Positions 1 through 16,616 are shown, numbered from the stretch's first letter. The stretch is 64,000 nt of DNA from Cerrena zonata (GCA_038087015.1 JASBNA010000002.1:2232001-2296000), one strand, 5' to 3'. Notes: generated by a model from the letters alone, not told the origin. Numbers and translations are program-made.

Positions 1-3000
1 CCTCCGTCTGCGCCATCATCCTCGCTAGCTTCACGCTCCGTCCTATCTTTCCTCTCATTCGTTTATTGATAGCCTAAATGCCGTACATCTGTCTCATTTC
101 GTCCAATACTTCCGACGTCTCTCCGCCACATCGCCCTCCCTCCCTCCCTCCTTCCCCGCCTCCGCTCCCAGTCTCGTTACAATTGGCCAACTTGCCTATC
201 CAATCGCTCCCCTTCCTGTTCCAAGGCACATGCTCGCTGCCCCAGCTTCCAGCTCGCACTCTATACCCAACTTGTCTTCCCTTGTACCCACGCCTGCCAC
301 GCTTCCATCGTTCTTAACCTCCTCCTTCTCTTTTCGTGCTCCGCTTGGAAAATCCGTTATGGCATCCTGCATCTTTGCCCGGCACCTGCCTTCTGCTCCG
401 TGTCACGTTCTGCAGCGCACCTGTCTCCCTCTGTGAACCCGAGTCTCGTTACAAACCCATTGTTCTGTCTAGACCTATGGGAAGATCTGCTACCTCGTTT
501 GCTCAAACGGGTGTCGTCATCGTCACATGCATCTCGTTAGCAGGCACCTCCCACCAATACTCCTCCCGATTCTGGCATATATTCATTCCTGTTCGCAAGA
601 GGCCATCAGCGAATATCCGTTCTCTTGGTCGCCACCACCCGCCCTATTGGCAATCTGGCCGTCCTACCTCAACGCCACGAAGACCAAACCTCTTCTATCA
701 GGCTTCTCCTCGCCCCCATTCTCACTCTTATCTGTATTTGACAGTGTACATCAAACCGACAACACAAACCAGGTGTGATGGCACACCACTCTCAGCCAAG
801 GATGCCTGATTCAACTTCCCCGTTCCCTCATAAGTCTGGGCTCAAATTCTCGCATCAACATCATGGAGACTTATTTCGAACCCCGTCTATCGCATCCGTC
901 CCCGGCGTAGTACCAAAGACCGCCCATTTATGATCGTGAGGCGGACACGGTTTTGTGACTTCCATCAGAGTCTATTCTGGGGACGTACGACCATGTCATC
1001 GCGCACGTCCAACGTGCTGGTATTCGTTTTCCACCTTTTTTGTCGAATAAACTCTGGCTTCAATTTCAGCGATGCTCCGTTTTGCAATTTGCAAAGGTAC
1101 CACGACCCGAACCATCGACGGATTCATATATGTACTACGTCGTTCCGTGACGGAAAGCCCCGAATGATGTCTTCGTTATGTCCTGTTCTTGGCTCCTCCC
1201 TGGATCAGTATCGTGACACTCTCTGCTCTTCCCTCGTAAAAGTATTTCCTTTCGCATTCATACCAGCCGGAGGCTATCGGTTATCCACGCATCAAGAATT
1301 TACTACGCGCTCAGAATAAGCTGCAATTCGGTTGGTCGCCTGAAATTCGCGGTCCATACCTCGCAGTCCTCCGTCAGTGTTGACGTGACAGAACTACCTT
1401 TCGGAATATGGGTAAAAGGTAAGTTGTCATACGTTCCCATATATGAATCACTCTCCGTGTACTTTCCCTAGTCACGTCGGTCCTGCTGATCATTTGGACA
1501 CATTGACCTGACTGTTCCTATCATTCATGATGCTCTCTGGTCTTTCACAGAACCTTTCCTATGCCAAAAATGCCGGAGCCGCACCGTAATTCCAGGAAAT
1601 AGAACACACTCCACTGTACTTACTGCCGCGCGCTCCGGATGATTCCTGTACAATATCGGGAACGCAATTCGATCTGCAGCAGTCGATACATCTCATATGT
1701 ACGAATTTACTAAGAACTTCTAGCCTGTACCTCTTGGGTTTACAGTCTCCATTCAGAATGCCAACGCTTGACGACGCTCAATAGGATGGTGCTGCATATC
1801 GCCGTTAACCTCTCGCCGTAGTCTTGGATCTATCTTTCCTCGGGTCTACTTTGCTTCTCTAGACTGGACACTTCCTTAGCCGCCCCAGTCGCGTTTTACG
1901 TGTAAGGAATCGCTCGCGGGAACGAGGCCTGCCTCACGACCCCACCCTCCCTACCCATATACCGGCTGTTCTGGTACCTGCCGGTCTTGGTATATACACA
2001 CTTCAATGTCACTCGACTGATGCGTCATAATGAAAGCCAAGATTTGAAGATCTAGTCAAAGACGTCGCACACCTTTTGGATTCACAGGCCCGAACCTGTT
2101 ATCATGTTTGGAAGGTTCGCTTCGGCGCTTATTTGCTATTGCTTCTCAGTCACAGACTGACCTGTCCTTTCCAAGGAAATGTCACCAGCAGCCCGTGTTG
2201 GTATATGATATTCTCTGCTTGCTCCGCACAGTCATCGTGTCCCGAGAGAAACATGCCATTCTAGTCAAATTTTCGCGACAGCGATCTCGCTTGAAGCTGT
2301 CAACGCTCGCAATTATTAGTCTCGATTGAATGACTACCTACGGTCATCAAGAGAAGCCCGTGAACTTGTACCTAATACTGTACATCTCATGGAAAGGGGT
2401 TTCTGGAAGCGAGTTCTTTGGTGTGTATTGGCTCTTGACGCACGTTCTTGCCGGAACCTATGGGCTCGTTTTGGTGGTGAGCTTATTAGACGTTATTAAG
2501 ACTGTCTCGGCTCACTATAGACTTAACACAGCCAGGGGATTTTCAAGCTATATGGGGTGGAGCAGTGCATCCAACCGGCTGCAATTTCAACACGGGTATC
2601 ATGTTAGAAGAGAACGAGAACGTACAAAAACCGCGTTCAGTACATTGTGGCGCAATCAACTCCACCACCCAATAGTAAAACCATGGCGTTGGCATCGTTT
2701 TTGGCGGCATTACACATCTGGCATCCCGGCAAATGGTGCAATAAGTGGGCATTTATTGCTATAATGGTATCCTAGCTTAAAAGCTCACTGGTGGAAATTC
2801 CATGTCGCGAAACGAGCAGGGACGGATCTGTCAAGTTTTCTAAGCGATTCATGCCCCTCTTCAATAGACCTTGTTCTCCATGGTGGAGATGATCCGCCAA
2901 TAGTTCTACTGAATGCACGACATGTTTAGATCTCCTTGTCCCCGATCATTACGAATATCCCAACTAGCGCATATTACGTTCGAAATCCTCTTGTTGTCGT

Positions 3001-6000
3001 GCTCATCGTATGCGAGCGCACAGGAAGCGAGTTCTTATCACTGGAGTTAGTAAATGTCTTCTATCATCACCCTCGAAGTCACACAAGAGAGCAATTAACC
3101 TTCCAAACCATTAGGTCGCGTAACGACGGCGTTCAAAATATGGTGGCACTCCATATCCCCTTTCCACCGCATTTTAGTATTCGCCGTTGAAGGGCTGTTC
3201 CAGAAGGTGACAGGGTACGTCTGACGAGTCAATGCGCAGTCGGTACTCACTTTAGCTCTCCTCACATTTTTCATTCTAGATTATGCTACAGACGGAAATT
3301 TTATTCGCAATTCGTAATAATATCAAACTCAAAAGATATACTTTGTGCTCGTCCTGGATCTCGAAGAACACCACACCGTAAGCTCATGTCGCCAGACCTG
3401 TCCTATCACCGAAGCTCAGACATTTTCCGGTCTCGAGCAGTCGAAGTTCGCTCTGGTATAGCACTAATTACATATAGTGCATAGCAGAAGGGATGTGCAT
3501 CTGCTCTCGAATCCTTCGCAGCAACCTCCGCATGCCATTTTACGTCTTGAACAATGATGTAGCATCTTATCATCAGAAGACTGAAACCAGCGTCAGTTAT
3601 ATAATTACTTTTTGAAGCAATGTCTCCGCTGTAACTGATTTCTATGTCCTCATCGTTGTTCTTAGTTGACGGAACAACCATCGGGGGTAACTATATTGCT
3701 TGGAATACTGGCTGTACATGCTTAGTACGTCAAATGAACAACTGCTCGTGATCTAACTTCATCTTGGTTCCGACGAGAACAGACTCTTCGGAGTGCTGAA
3801 GTGCCTTCAGAAGAGTTCTATCGGTATTGGCGTGACAAGGCACCTGGCACGAACCCGCAAAACCTTGTTTTGTTCAGGTTATTTCCAACGTGTTCACCAC
3901 CATGCATTACAAAACACTCATATCCGGACCCAGGGTTACTTTGAGGTAACGTCAGCTGTTTCATAGAGATCCAGGGTCATTCTGTCACCGCTCTCGCCGA
4001 TCCCTACGGTATGACCAGAGTGGCCTATCCAACGTCATCGACACCCAATTGTTTTCCAGCAAAAGTGTCCTTTGTATCCTTAAAAGACTATAGATGCAAG
4101 ATCCCCGAGTACGGGCGCAATTCTATTCTTAGGGATGGTATTCGGTACGTTTTGCCTTCAACTATCTCAGGACCTTCTTCCCAGCCGCTCTCCCATCTCT
4201 ATCTCGTGCTAATGTAAGCTCGATGCTTCTATCGTTCCAGAACTTTCCTTCTTGGTCGACGCTGGTCCCTGTTCATCTGTAACGATACCGCGATCCCTTG
4301 ATCATGACACAATTAGAAACGTTGTTAGTTGGAAAGCCTATGTTATTACTCTTTGGTGTCCTGACCGCTATTTCTGGCCTTATGGGCCGTGAAGCGAAGA
4401 CATGTCGATCATACCCTTTGAATTACATGATTCGCATGGTTCTAATATCCGCGAAGGCGAATAGGAAGCTGTGCTTCATTTATCTGGGCATATGAATGTC
4501 TTATGACCCAACCCTTGGTCGAAGACTTCGAGTACGTCAGACATACTTCATCCTGACCCGCGTCGAATAGGGTTTAATGAATCCCGCCCTGGGCCTCGTC
4601 TCAGACTACTGGTACGTTGCTTACCTTTTGTGTCTGGGGACTTCTCAATTAATGTGCAGGTATCTTATCGAACGCCGGAGATTTGTAACTGGTTTTCGGA
4701 GTTCTAAACGTGCCGCTACCCAGCTGCTGCTGTATCCGTATCGAGGTTCATGCGGTGACATGTTAGGAACAACGGCATGCTCAAAATGCGGAAATAACAT
4801 ACCCGCTTTGGGGGTTCGAGGCGGAATTCGAGGATGTGTGGGGAAACTTGGCTTTTTCGGGAGAAGAAATATCATATTCGCCATGGCTGACTGGGACATG
4901 CCAAGTACAGACCATCAATAAGGTGGAGTCAAGGTTCTCTAGCGAAGTGAAGTCGGTTTACCAAATGGATTTATGCTCTTCTGCTACAGAGAACAAGACG
5001 GTGAAATGGAACACACGTTGGCTAGCGAATTCACAGCATTGCTTGTCATCTATTGTGTTGTACGTTGTGGACCCCCCTGCAGCATGCCTTCAATTAGATT
5101 GGCCACCTAGCTTCACCTAGGCGTTCAAAGAACATCGGGGGCTCAATCTAGGCAACCGCATGCCTATGGTGTTGCGAGCGCGTTGGGATCGAGCCAGTGC
5201 AACACTCAGCACATAACGTTCAAAGGCAACATTGACGCCACGAGACTGTTCGAAGTGCCGGCGGATTTATGATTCAGGTTTGCACGACATGTACCGCCAT
5301 CTATGGTTCTGAATTTATAATTCGATCGATAGTTCGAGCAGGTTGGCGGTAGGTTTTCTCGGACTTGGTGGGCAAAAGGAAGACAAGCATACTGACTGGC
5401 AATAGTGTCACCCTGAAGTTAGCCGATTCAATACTACCCCGAATACCTCGCGTCAAACATCTAAGATAGGTAGTTCGTACCCGTTTGTATTTGTCATGTT
5501 CCTGGTTTGTTGTCTCACCCCTTGCAGGAGGTGCGCCGTTGAACTGTGGAGATGGTAATTCACTCAAACGTCCCGCCAGCGGGTAGTTATGAACATCGCA
5601 TCGCGCAGTTCTCTGACAAAAACAAATCGATAGTGGCCTTGGTCAGAATTCCCAACTCGTGGAAATTGGCTGCAGGAGGACTTATCGGACCCATCAAACT
5701 TCAACAGCCCGAGGATCATATCCAGGGGTTTAACGATACACCGTGATCATGATTACTCGTGTACGAGCCAAATCAGAGGGGACTGGCAGAATTCTGTAAG
5801 ATCGCGCTGCGGAGATTGTGGTGCATTTCGCTGACAGCCAAATTCTTTATCTTTTATCTTCGAATTTATTTTCGAAGCACAAGCACCATGACCTCGCTTA
5901 CGGCCTAAGTGACTCGGAATAGGTGCACATTTGACAGAACCCAAACAACTTGCGGTCGGATGGACGGGGACAAGGGTTCCCGTTCCCCAGATAGTCGGAC

Positions 6001-7800
6001 CATCCAACGCAATCACTGTATTGTGTGGAAGCATAAAACTTTGAAAGTGGGGCCTCATGACACTGGTACGTTATTCTACCAAATGGAGGATCACCATTGG
6101 TTCAATAACGCTTAAGGGTGGCTTTGGTATGACGAAGAAGTCATCGTTTCTCATGGCCATAAATTCCTGACAGTTCTCGATAGACTTTCCTGAGATGTAT
6201 CCAATTTGGCGGGCCGGACCTGACAGGGTAACACACATCCGAACGCTGTGGACGACAATTTTGCAAGGAATTCTCGTTATGGGACGGCATCACGGCGTAC
6301 GTTTGTCGTAACATACGTATGGCTTGCGCTAATACGTTCAGTCATCTTCACCGTTCTATCTGCACTGAATAGAGCGATCAGACGACCATTGACGACATAT
6401 GGTCTATAGAACGCTATAGAACGTTTCCCGAGTCGGCAAATTTGTTTTTAAGAAGGGAGACACGGATTGATATATCATCTAGATGAGTGCCACACATTCC
6501 TTTCTCAGATTCTTGCTGGGGATCACTCAGCTGAGGTAGAATAGCCGTTTGAGTCGGGGACATGTGAAACATAACCCTTCGTCCAAACTGTATTCAACTT
6601 ATTCGGTACTCAGGGATGTCCTTTCGGGATGTTGATACCATTCTTGACTCACGGCAACACCAGGAGATTGCGCTGAACGCGTTTACAGCAAGCCCCATCC
6701 AACATACCCGTGTATTCAGAAATGCAAACCACAGGAGAAATTTTCGCACGCTAGTACAGATCTTCAAGTTTGTTGAGAAGATCACTTGGGATACACGGAG
6801 CGAAACATGCATCATTTCATTTCCATTATCCTACATGACCGTCAAGAGTTCATATAGCCTAAAAGACTCGCTATGCCCACTTCATACGCTCGAGAACGTT
6901 CTAAACCGAGCCTAAGGCTGTTCGCAACCTGGTCTTTGGGTTTAAGCCCGCCCCGTTCCGCCTCATTGCGAGATCCTAATCTCATTTGAACGCGTTGAAG
7001 CACATGTACCCATGACTCATGGGGCTTAGGAATGGCGGGGACCTTTCTATGCGGGGTTGGAAAATGTTTGAATTTATATGAAACGGGTGTGTATACCATA
7101 TACTATATGGGTAGTCACCCGTAATCACGGTCCTACCACGGGCATGGTGTTGGTATTCTTTTCGGGAGGCGAGATTAACCGTGAACCGGATAGAGGAATC
7201 TAGAGCACCTGCCGCGGTAAATATGCGGCTGGTAAAGGAGGTGCTTCACCGAAAATGAGAGGGGTACACGTGTGGGTGCCATCGTTTTGGTGGGTTGATC
7301 GGAGAGGTAATGTGGACATCTTGCCTGAGAGATTTCATCGGAATCGGATGTGCTAGAAGTTTGTCCGCTGTCTGAATGGTCAACGTATTATGCACCCCCA
7401 ATTGAAATATGTTTAACTTAAATGAAGGGGGATGGGTTCCTGGCCTTAGCTTGAGAAAAAGAGCCACTTGTAAGATGAACAGATGTAATGAAACACTCTA
7501 CGTAGGAGGTTATGAAGTATCGAGGTCATGTCCGCGACCAAATGAGGGAAGGGTCCGTTCTGTCTGATTAAGTTGACGCCTGCTGTATGTCAATTGTCTA
7601 CTGAGCTGTCGTGTATAGGGACTATAAAAGGGGGATGCCAAGGAAATAGGGAGCCTGGAGATAGCATGTAGTGAAAGCAAGATACAAACATACGTGTGGT
7701 AGCTAAAATACACAACTTGAGGTATTGAGAACAAGGGGGTATCACCGTTATCGCAACGAAAAAAACAAGACAAATACACGGATCGATGCCGAACGGAGAA
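1..7800. other. Gene-poor left flank, no supportable gene
   Basis: This 7.8-kb stretch has only short ORFs interrupted by stops in every frame. None gives a recognisable domain or a chain of exons with consistent splice phases. The first 330 bases are strongly pyrimidine-rich (CCCTCCCTCC-type tract near 137-150), as in many fungal promoters, so they could serve a gene lying outside the window. A short direct repeat of GCTATAGAAC-type sequence lies near 6405-6424. The stretch could be decayed gene or transposon sequence, but I recognise no protein relic. It ends at the stop codon of the coiled-coil gene. Confidence 0.6.
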
Positions 7801-8638
7801 TTACTTTATGGTGGCCATGACCTGCTTTTTGCTTTCCTCAAACTTGATACCTTCAGCTTCAGCTTTCTTGATGTTCTGGATCAGCTTCTCTTCTCGCATC
7901 TGGAGACGCTCTTCCATTCCGAGAATCATCAAGCGAACTTTCTCGACCTGCGCCATTGCAGCTTCTGGACTCGCAGGATCGAGTTGTCCATCTACAGGTC
8001 CAGCTGGACGTCTGGCAATGACGGTGTTACCCTGTATAGGGCTAGACATAATGGTATTCTGAACAGAAGTCATGGCAGGGAGATCAAGGTTGATCTAGTG
8101 TAAGAATGGAGTGAGAAGGTGAAATACGGGAACAAAGCAAAGCGTCTGATACATACGCGCCAGTTTGGACCTGCCAAATGTTCCAGCTGTCTTTCGTATT
8201 TCTGTAGCTGATCATTTATGCTATAGAGGTTTGTCAAAGGCACCCGTATGTACGAAATGAAAATAAAAACATACCGACTGATATCGGACATGCATTTGAT
8301 GTTTTCTTTCTGCGAAGCGTCCAGTAATAATTCGTTGCTTTGGTTATCTTTCCGGAGTACTTGATATTCGCTCATCAGAGTATTGTATTTTGCTTTGAAC
8401 TGCAGCCGTGGGGTATTAAAATCGGAGAGTGCATGCTTAAATTTAAATAACATACCTCATCTCTTTCTGCAATGGCTCTCTCCTTGCCTTCTTTCTCCTG
8501 AAGGTATAGTGCTTGCCAATCGGTCTCCCCAAAATGTTCCGGAGTTTCTCGCAAGACTCCCAGATCATCTGTGACTATGGCGGCGGCGGCGGCGGCGGAA
8601 CGGGTTGTGTGACTGCGTAGGCTCTGTGCGCGTCTCAT
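7801..8638 (-). CDS. Small coiled-coil protein, function unknown
   Basis: Four exons (8638-8456, 8399-8275, 8220-8157, 8094-7801) join in frame to about 221 residues. The N-terminus is basic with a run of five or more Ala, encoded by a GGC/GCC repeat at 8580-8597. Two charged Glu/Lys/Gln-rich segments that look like coiled coils follow: about residues 40-110, and the C-terminal 60 residues ending in MATIK. The linker carries a Pro/Gly-rich patch. I do not recognise the family; the size and two coiled coils would fit a small structural or kinetochore-type subunit, but that is a guess. An in-frame upstream ATG at 8692 could add 18 Ser-rich residues. It is divergent from SNF1, with the starts 316 bp apart. 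Confidence 0.75.
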
Positions 8639-11217
<2,579 letters not shown>

Positions 11218-12151
11218 TGATGTACTGATCTTAGTGTTGGAGGAGTGGATCTCTTGGATTTGTCTTTTTTTTTGTCTATGCTGTGATTTTGTATCGCTGA
11301 CGCTGTTCGCTATGCAATTTTGTACACCCAATCATGTACTTTAGCTACCATCTATATACCTGCCATATATCATATTTTACCATTGTATTTGAATTCTTAG
11401 GTGACTTGGGCAGATGACCCGATCTTATCCCTGCAGCTCATGCTGAGACTGTACATATTGTCCAATGAGAGTAATTATATTCCTTGTGTTCCACTACACT
11501 GGTCGATCTACTAGGAACAAGGACCATCGAAACTAAACATATCTAAAACAAGGAGTGTCTGAATCACCGGCTCTGCTCTCTTTGTTCAAACGACGAATCG
11601 AGCGTGACAAAAGTCGAGCACTAAGATATCCAAGGTTTCTTTCCGCCCTGTAATGGCACAGACCAGCCGTGGAAGAATATGTAGCAAAGTCTGTAATTTG
11701 ACGAAAGGTGCGTTGAGAAAAGAGGTAAGCCAAGCACTGACGCGGTTTATATATGATCTTAGGCGCCACGTGGCAGCTTGATCGCTTAAACCGCCGTACC
11801 TTGACACCACTGTACCTCGGCAATATGATGAATAGAAAGACATGTACTTAGAGCAGCTTGGTGCAGTGCATTCGGCGAGTGCTCGCTCTATGTACGTCTT
11901 TTCTTTGGATCTTTGCCGGTACATGCCAGGGATGCGCTTATATAGCTTTAGCTCCGCTCATAATCCCTCGGGCTCTTCCAGCCAATCGGTTATCGCGAAG
12001 ATGTCGACATTGCTCACGGGTTTCGCGTCACCGCGAGATAAGAGGTCGTCGACAAAACCTGGGGTAATAACCACCAATGAGAGTCAATACAATACTTGAC
12101 TCTACGCCCTCATACCGCTTAAGGTCATTTCCCCATCTCTGGTGATTGAAA
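11218..12151. other. Intergenic, SNF1 3' region
   Basis: No coding exon is supported in these 934 bases. They hold the 3' region of SNF1, with a T-rich run just after the stop near 11265, and the upstream region of the DUF6593-like gene. Short ORFs on the minus strand between 11533 and 11924 have no recognisable content. Confidence 0.6.
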
Positions 12152-13300
12152 ATGTCTCTGTTACGATCAAACAGTTTGGAGGAAACAACGAGGAAGCGAC
12201 GTTTCTCATTCTTCAGAAACAAGTCCTCGACGTCAACCATTACGACAGGATCTGCGGAATTAAGCTCCCCAGTGTCACCTACTGATTCCGGATACTCGTC
12301 TTCTCAGGTAGATGCACGCGACCCAGAGAGAAATATGAATATATCTCTTCCAACATCTGCACCTGCTTCTCCTTCACTCATTCGATCACGGTGGACTCAA
12401 GGGGACGATAATCCATCCTCTAGTCGTTTGTCTCTATCTACAAATCTCAGCCGGCCACCTCCTCCCTTGTATCGTGTGCCAGAGCATACATTACCCATAC
12501 TGCAACATGGTACTCATGAAGATGGCTTGCCTACTTATTCAAGTGCAGCGCTTTCGGCCAAGCCGACTACGTACCAATTCATTCGATCTTCACCATTTGC
12601 CATGATTGTTTCCGAAGATTTCGGAGCGTCCCGATCTGAGGTACCCGGCAAATATCATATCAGTGTTGGCGTAAACGTTTGGATGCCAAGCTGTACTATC
12701 ACAACAATACGGAGAGGTGGCTCAGAAGACGGGCATCTCGTCGCTGAGCTTGAGTAGGTTTCAGTGATCCCCGTTTTCTTTTCACGACTGACACTTTTCC
12801 TGTAGGTTGGGTATTATGGCAGGTCCAGCCACCATCACTATGGGCGGTCAGTGTCGATCCTTGAGTTCTGTCATGTACAGGAAAAGTTCGACAAGCAAGT
12901 ACGTGGCTGAGATTCCGTACGAATTTGAATGATGAACAAGATACGATGTCATATTTTAGTTCACGAACGTATCGCCTCCTCGATGGGAGTTCTGTAAAGT
13001 GGAAACTAGGACATGATGCCTGGCGAGTAAGTCTTGTTGTCATAGTTGTGCGCAACTTTGAGACCTGACATCTCATCATTGACGTTGTAGGCTAGTTCTG
13101 ATGCTCAGGAACTCGCGCTGTTCGATCCTACACCGCCTCGAAAATTGATCTTGCAACCATCGGCACATCACTTAACAGATCATATTATCGTCTGTTTGGT
13201 TATCCTCATGCGAGAGCACCTCACACCGAAAGCTGGTTTGGTAGGGGAAGCATCACAACTGTTCAACTACTCACAGTATTTTCAATTCGGTGAAGAATAG
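12152..13300 (+). CDS. DUF6593-like protein with disordered N-terminus
   Basis: Four exons (12152-12753, 12806-12898, 12960-13026, 13091-13300) join in frame to 323 residues. The N-terminal 110 residues are Ser/Thr/Pro-rich and disordered. The C-terminal half resembles the basidiomycete DUF6593 fold: a YHISVGV strand, TITTIRRG, a DGSSVKWKLG tryptophan motif, then a FDPTPPRKLIL segment and a hydrophobic DHIIVCLVILM stretch before the end. The family's function is unknown. The ATG at 12152 is used because no upstream in-frame ATG is available. It is the first gene of a block of lineage-restricted genes following SNF1. The domain assignment rests on remembered family pattern, not a profile search. 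Confidence 0.7.
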
Positions 13301-14365
13301 TAGACTTCATGACTTCGTAATCCGGCGACATATGTCCGCGAATTGTAATCTTCGGAGATTACACAAGAATTGGACTACAGCTGATGTGCAAATCCCGTAA
13401 AGATCAAATTCGCCCATATTTTGGTCATAAACAATGATGCAACTGCGCATTGGTACAGTTCATGATGTTCAGATGAGCCAACCAGAGAGACGAGTTAGTG
13501 ATGGCGGAAAGTTACGTTCGTCGTTATGGTTAGTCCGAGAACACGCTGTGAGAGAGAACGTCTGACTATAGCCAGCAGAACATATATTATTGGCCCGATA
13601 CCTGCCGGAGCCGTCACCATATCTTTCGAACATCAAGAATCGAAACGAAGGTGTGGATCTTGTGGTGTGCAACTCTATGTTGACGCCTTTGCATTGGTCC
13701 TTGGCGTTCTCTTATACATGGCAGAGGAGCTATGCGACCTGTTAATTCCTACGCCTTCTCACCATGGTTGCATATTCTTCACTTCCCCTATCTACCGTAA
13801 ATGCATGTATGTGATCCATTCAATTTACTTGAGAAGTTGGAGCAGCTCATTAGAAAGTACACAGTGGATATCGGTAAAAGATCCAGGGCCGCTGCCATGG
13901 GTTTATTATTCTATGATCATGGTGAGCAATGAACCACAGTCCTACATGACACCCTTTTGATCTTTACTGGATCCATCCTCATGCAGTAATCACATTTGAC
14001 AGGGAGGCGAGTCTCTGTCACTATAATGACTCCTGTGGGTCCATTCTAAACCGTACTAGGTTAACCTAATCTGGAGTAAACCCAAAAACTGGCCACCCTT
14101 TCTCCTCTATCTCTTCGTACGTCGTGCATCGATTTTAATTTTAATGTGGCGTTTCATTGACAGAGGTTCTGTTAGAATCGTTTCTTTGCCCTTCTATACC
14201 TTATCTTCGACTCCAGTGCGTCTCATTGCCACAATATACTTGGGTACTTTACCACGTAACCCCAACTCATACTTCTGCATAGTTCCTTTGACTCCGTCCG
14301 GTGTTGTATCATCTCGAGTAAGTTCCGGTTCTCAAGGAGACTGGTGTTGAACTAATCTTGGACAG
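13301..14365. other. Intergenic region, possible unrecognised 5' exons
   Basis: No gene is supported here. Open frames at 13526-13960 (+) and 14144-14350 (+) contain hydrophobic stretches. They may be remnants or missing N-terminal exons of the membrane-protein gene that follows, but no frame chains convincingly through splice sites to 14366. Confidence 0.4.
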
Positions 14366-15608
14366 ATGTAGGTATCAGTTCTTTGACGATACACAATGGA
14401 TCTCAACATTGGTATCTTCTAGATGTGTAATCTATCTTATGTGCGATGATTTGGTGTACGTACATTGCGATCTCCATAGCTGTCCCAAATGCTCATAATC
14501 ACCGTCTCTAGAACGTTGGTCACAACGATTACCGTGCAAAGTAGGGATGGTCAACTATTATTGTTCAAACTCGTCTGACAGACATCTTCTACAGCTGTAC
14601 TTCAGTTGAGGGTATGTGATGTGCTGATTCATACAGATCATATCGATGATGCGCATCACAGGTGTATGCATTGTACGAACGAAACTCGAAGATCCTTATC
14701 CTTCTCTTGACCCTCTCGGCGATGGAAGTTGCCACTATGGCCGTCCTCGTAGGGATAACGATCAGTCGTCTTTCACGTGAGACTTTCTTCTCTTCAAAAT
14801 GTTACAAATCGGACCCAATATTAAACTTTGTTTTGGAATACAGATTTACCTGTAGTCTCTACCCCAACAGGGTGTTACTACTCAGGTGTCATCACCCTTT
14901 CCGCTCTATTTTGGGTTCCGGGCTTGATTTATGAACCCATACTATTCGCCCTTGTTGCGTACAAAGCCTGGTGGTTTAAGAGGAAGGGGCCACGAATCCC
15001 CCTGGTATCAAGAATCGCCAGAGATAGGTACGTATGCACTTCAATATCTCCCTCTCTTTCTATTGTTGACTTTTCCCCAGCTTGGTTTATTTCGTTCTGT
15101 ATGTATGAATGTTCCCAAGCGTCTTTCGGATCGCTTAAACCTTTCCAGCGTATTCGCCGAACTCCTCATTGCTACATTGATATGGGCCATCAACCCAACC
15201 TACATCAACATAATCATGCCGTACGTTCGTAGACTTTCGACCCAAATTGTGAGACTAATTGTATTTGAACTATTTAGATGGTCAGCGGCTTTGCCGTCAA
15301 TTTTATGCAGCAGGTTGCTGTTGAATATGCGGGATATGGTGAACATAGACCAGGGAAATAAGTCATACATCATGGAATCGTTTTCCACTCAAGTTGATAC
15401 CTTGGCATTCCAAATGCCGGTAGGGATGAGCTCGGATTCGGATTCACCTGATTTTGAATTATCGACCGTCTCTATCGGACCAGAAAGTACACTTCAGGTA
15501 CAGTTTCCGCTCCCTTTCCTGATGTAACTACGACACAAAACTAATTGTGCGTCTTTACAGAAACGTAACCGAGAATCAAGGATGGCCGCGGGAGAGACCT
15601 TGTCATAA
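14366..15608 (+). CDS. DUF6533-type multi-span membrane protein (5' end unresolved)
   Basis: The coding chain runs from an acceptor at 14365 through RYQFFDDTQW and VLQLR|VYALYERNSK (intron ending at 14661), then further introns near 14777-14843, 15027-15080, 15098-15149, 15222-15277 and 15496-15560. It ends QKRNRESRMAAGETLS. It encodes at least four hydrophobic spans, including LILLLTLSAMEVATMAVLVGI and a Gly/Leu-rich segment before KAWWFKRKG. The last span is followed by SRLLLNMRDM. That ending is typical of the large basidiomycete DUF6533 family of seven-helix integral membrane proteins of unknown role. The N-terminal first helices are not found, so the gene is either truncated or has diverged 5' exons. 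The downstream splice sites are all in phase, which argues against extensive decay. Confidence 0.55.
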
Positions 15609-16616
15609 CACTACTTCAATCAACCCTCGTTTAGATACCCGAACCATTGCATCCATAAACTATCAATGACTCAAAACAATTGCAGATGATCCCCTAAGTG
15701 TGGGATGCGTGGGTATATGCACAGACAAGATCCCAAATGTATTGGTCGGCGGACCTATTCACGCGACCTTCATCTCGAAACAACGTTGGGATGGAAGAGC
15801 CTTGGGCTTGGCTTACGGAATGAATAGTCAGGTACTGTTCAATTGCATTTAAAGAATTGGCCTCGATGGACCACGAGCATTACTGTGACTATTTGAATTG
15901 CATGCACGTCATATAGGACGACAATGTATGACCCCCTGAGGATACAATTACTTTGGAACAACATCCGCAATATGGAAGCCATGATGCATTCGCACACCTT
16001 GACCTCGGTAAGCGAACTGGCATCCGCGAAGGCATTGGATGCCCCTGTATTTCCGATCCAGTGTTTGCTTACCGTTCTATCCTCAAACAAGTCGCTTAAG
16101 TCCGCAATTTGAAGTCCAAGACAGAGTCTGATATGTTCCCCAAGCACTATTGGAAATAGCCCTTGCTGTTAAGGCAGCCCTGGTGTTCTGCGCAACCACG
16201 ACCAGCCTCTTTTTCACCTCGTTCCTGTTCGACTTGTACTGTATGAATTAGATTGGACGCGGCGACGTGAGAAACACATCAATAAAGCGTGGTCTAGGGC
16301 CTCTGTTGCGAACTTCAGTCACTAACCTCTTTCTGTAATTTCATCTTTGTCTTTGGGACAAGGTGCAAGTCCAAAATAAATATAGATGCCGAAGCATAAT
16401 TCTCGAATTGCAACAGCACATCAAAATAGGTGATTATCCCAACGAAGACGAAACTCTACCACAGCACGAATAGTCGAAACTCGATCTGAACCTACGAGGG
16501 TTTCGGAACAGAACGAACAGGTCTTGAATAAAGATGAGGAGGACCTAAAAGACCGCACCCATAATGTTTGTTCCAGATATTTACAAGACGGTACATGCTG
16601 ACATCGAACGTTATAG
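15609..16616. other. Intergenic, may contain 5' exons of DUF6697 gene
   Basis: No complete gene is seen. An open frame at about 16440-16590 (+), rich in Glu/Asp/Arg, could be an upstream exon of the DUF6697 gene, because disordered charged N-termini are usual in that family. Its splice phase to the exon at 16617 could not be made consistent. The short ORFs at 15839-16147 are not convincing. Confidence 0.4.

Noticed and set aside
336..809. 157-codon plus ORF in the left flank
   Set aside because: Composition looks random, no domain, no splice partner, adjacent frames equally open.
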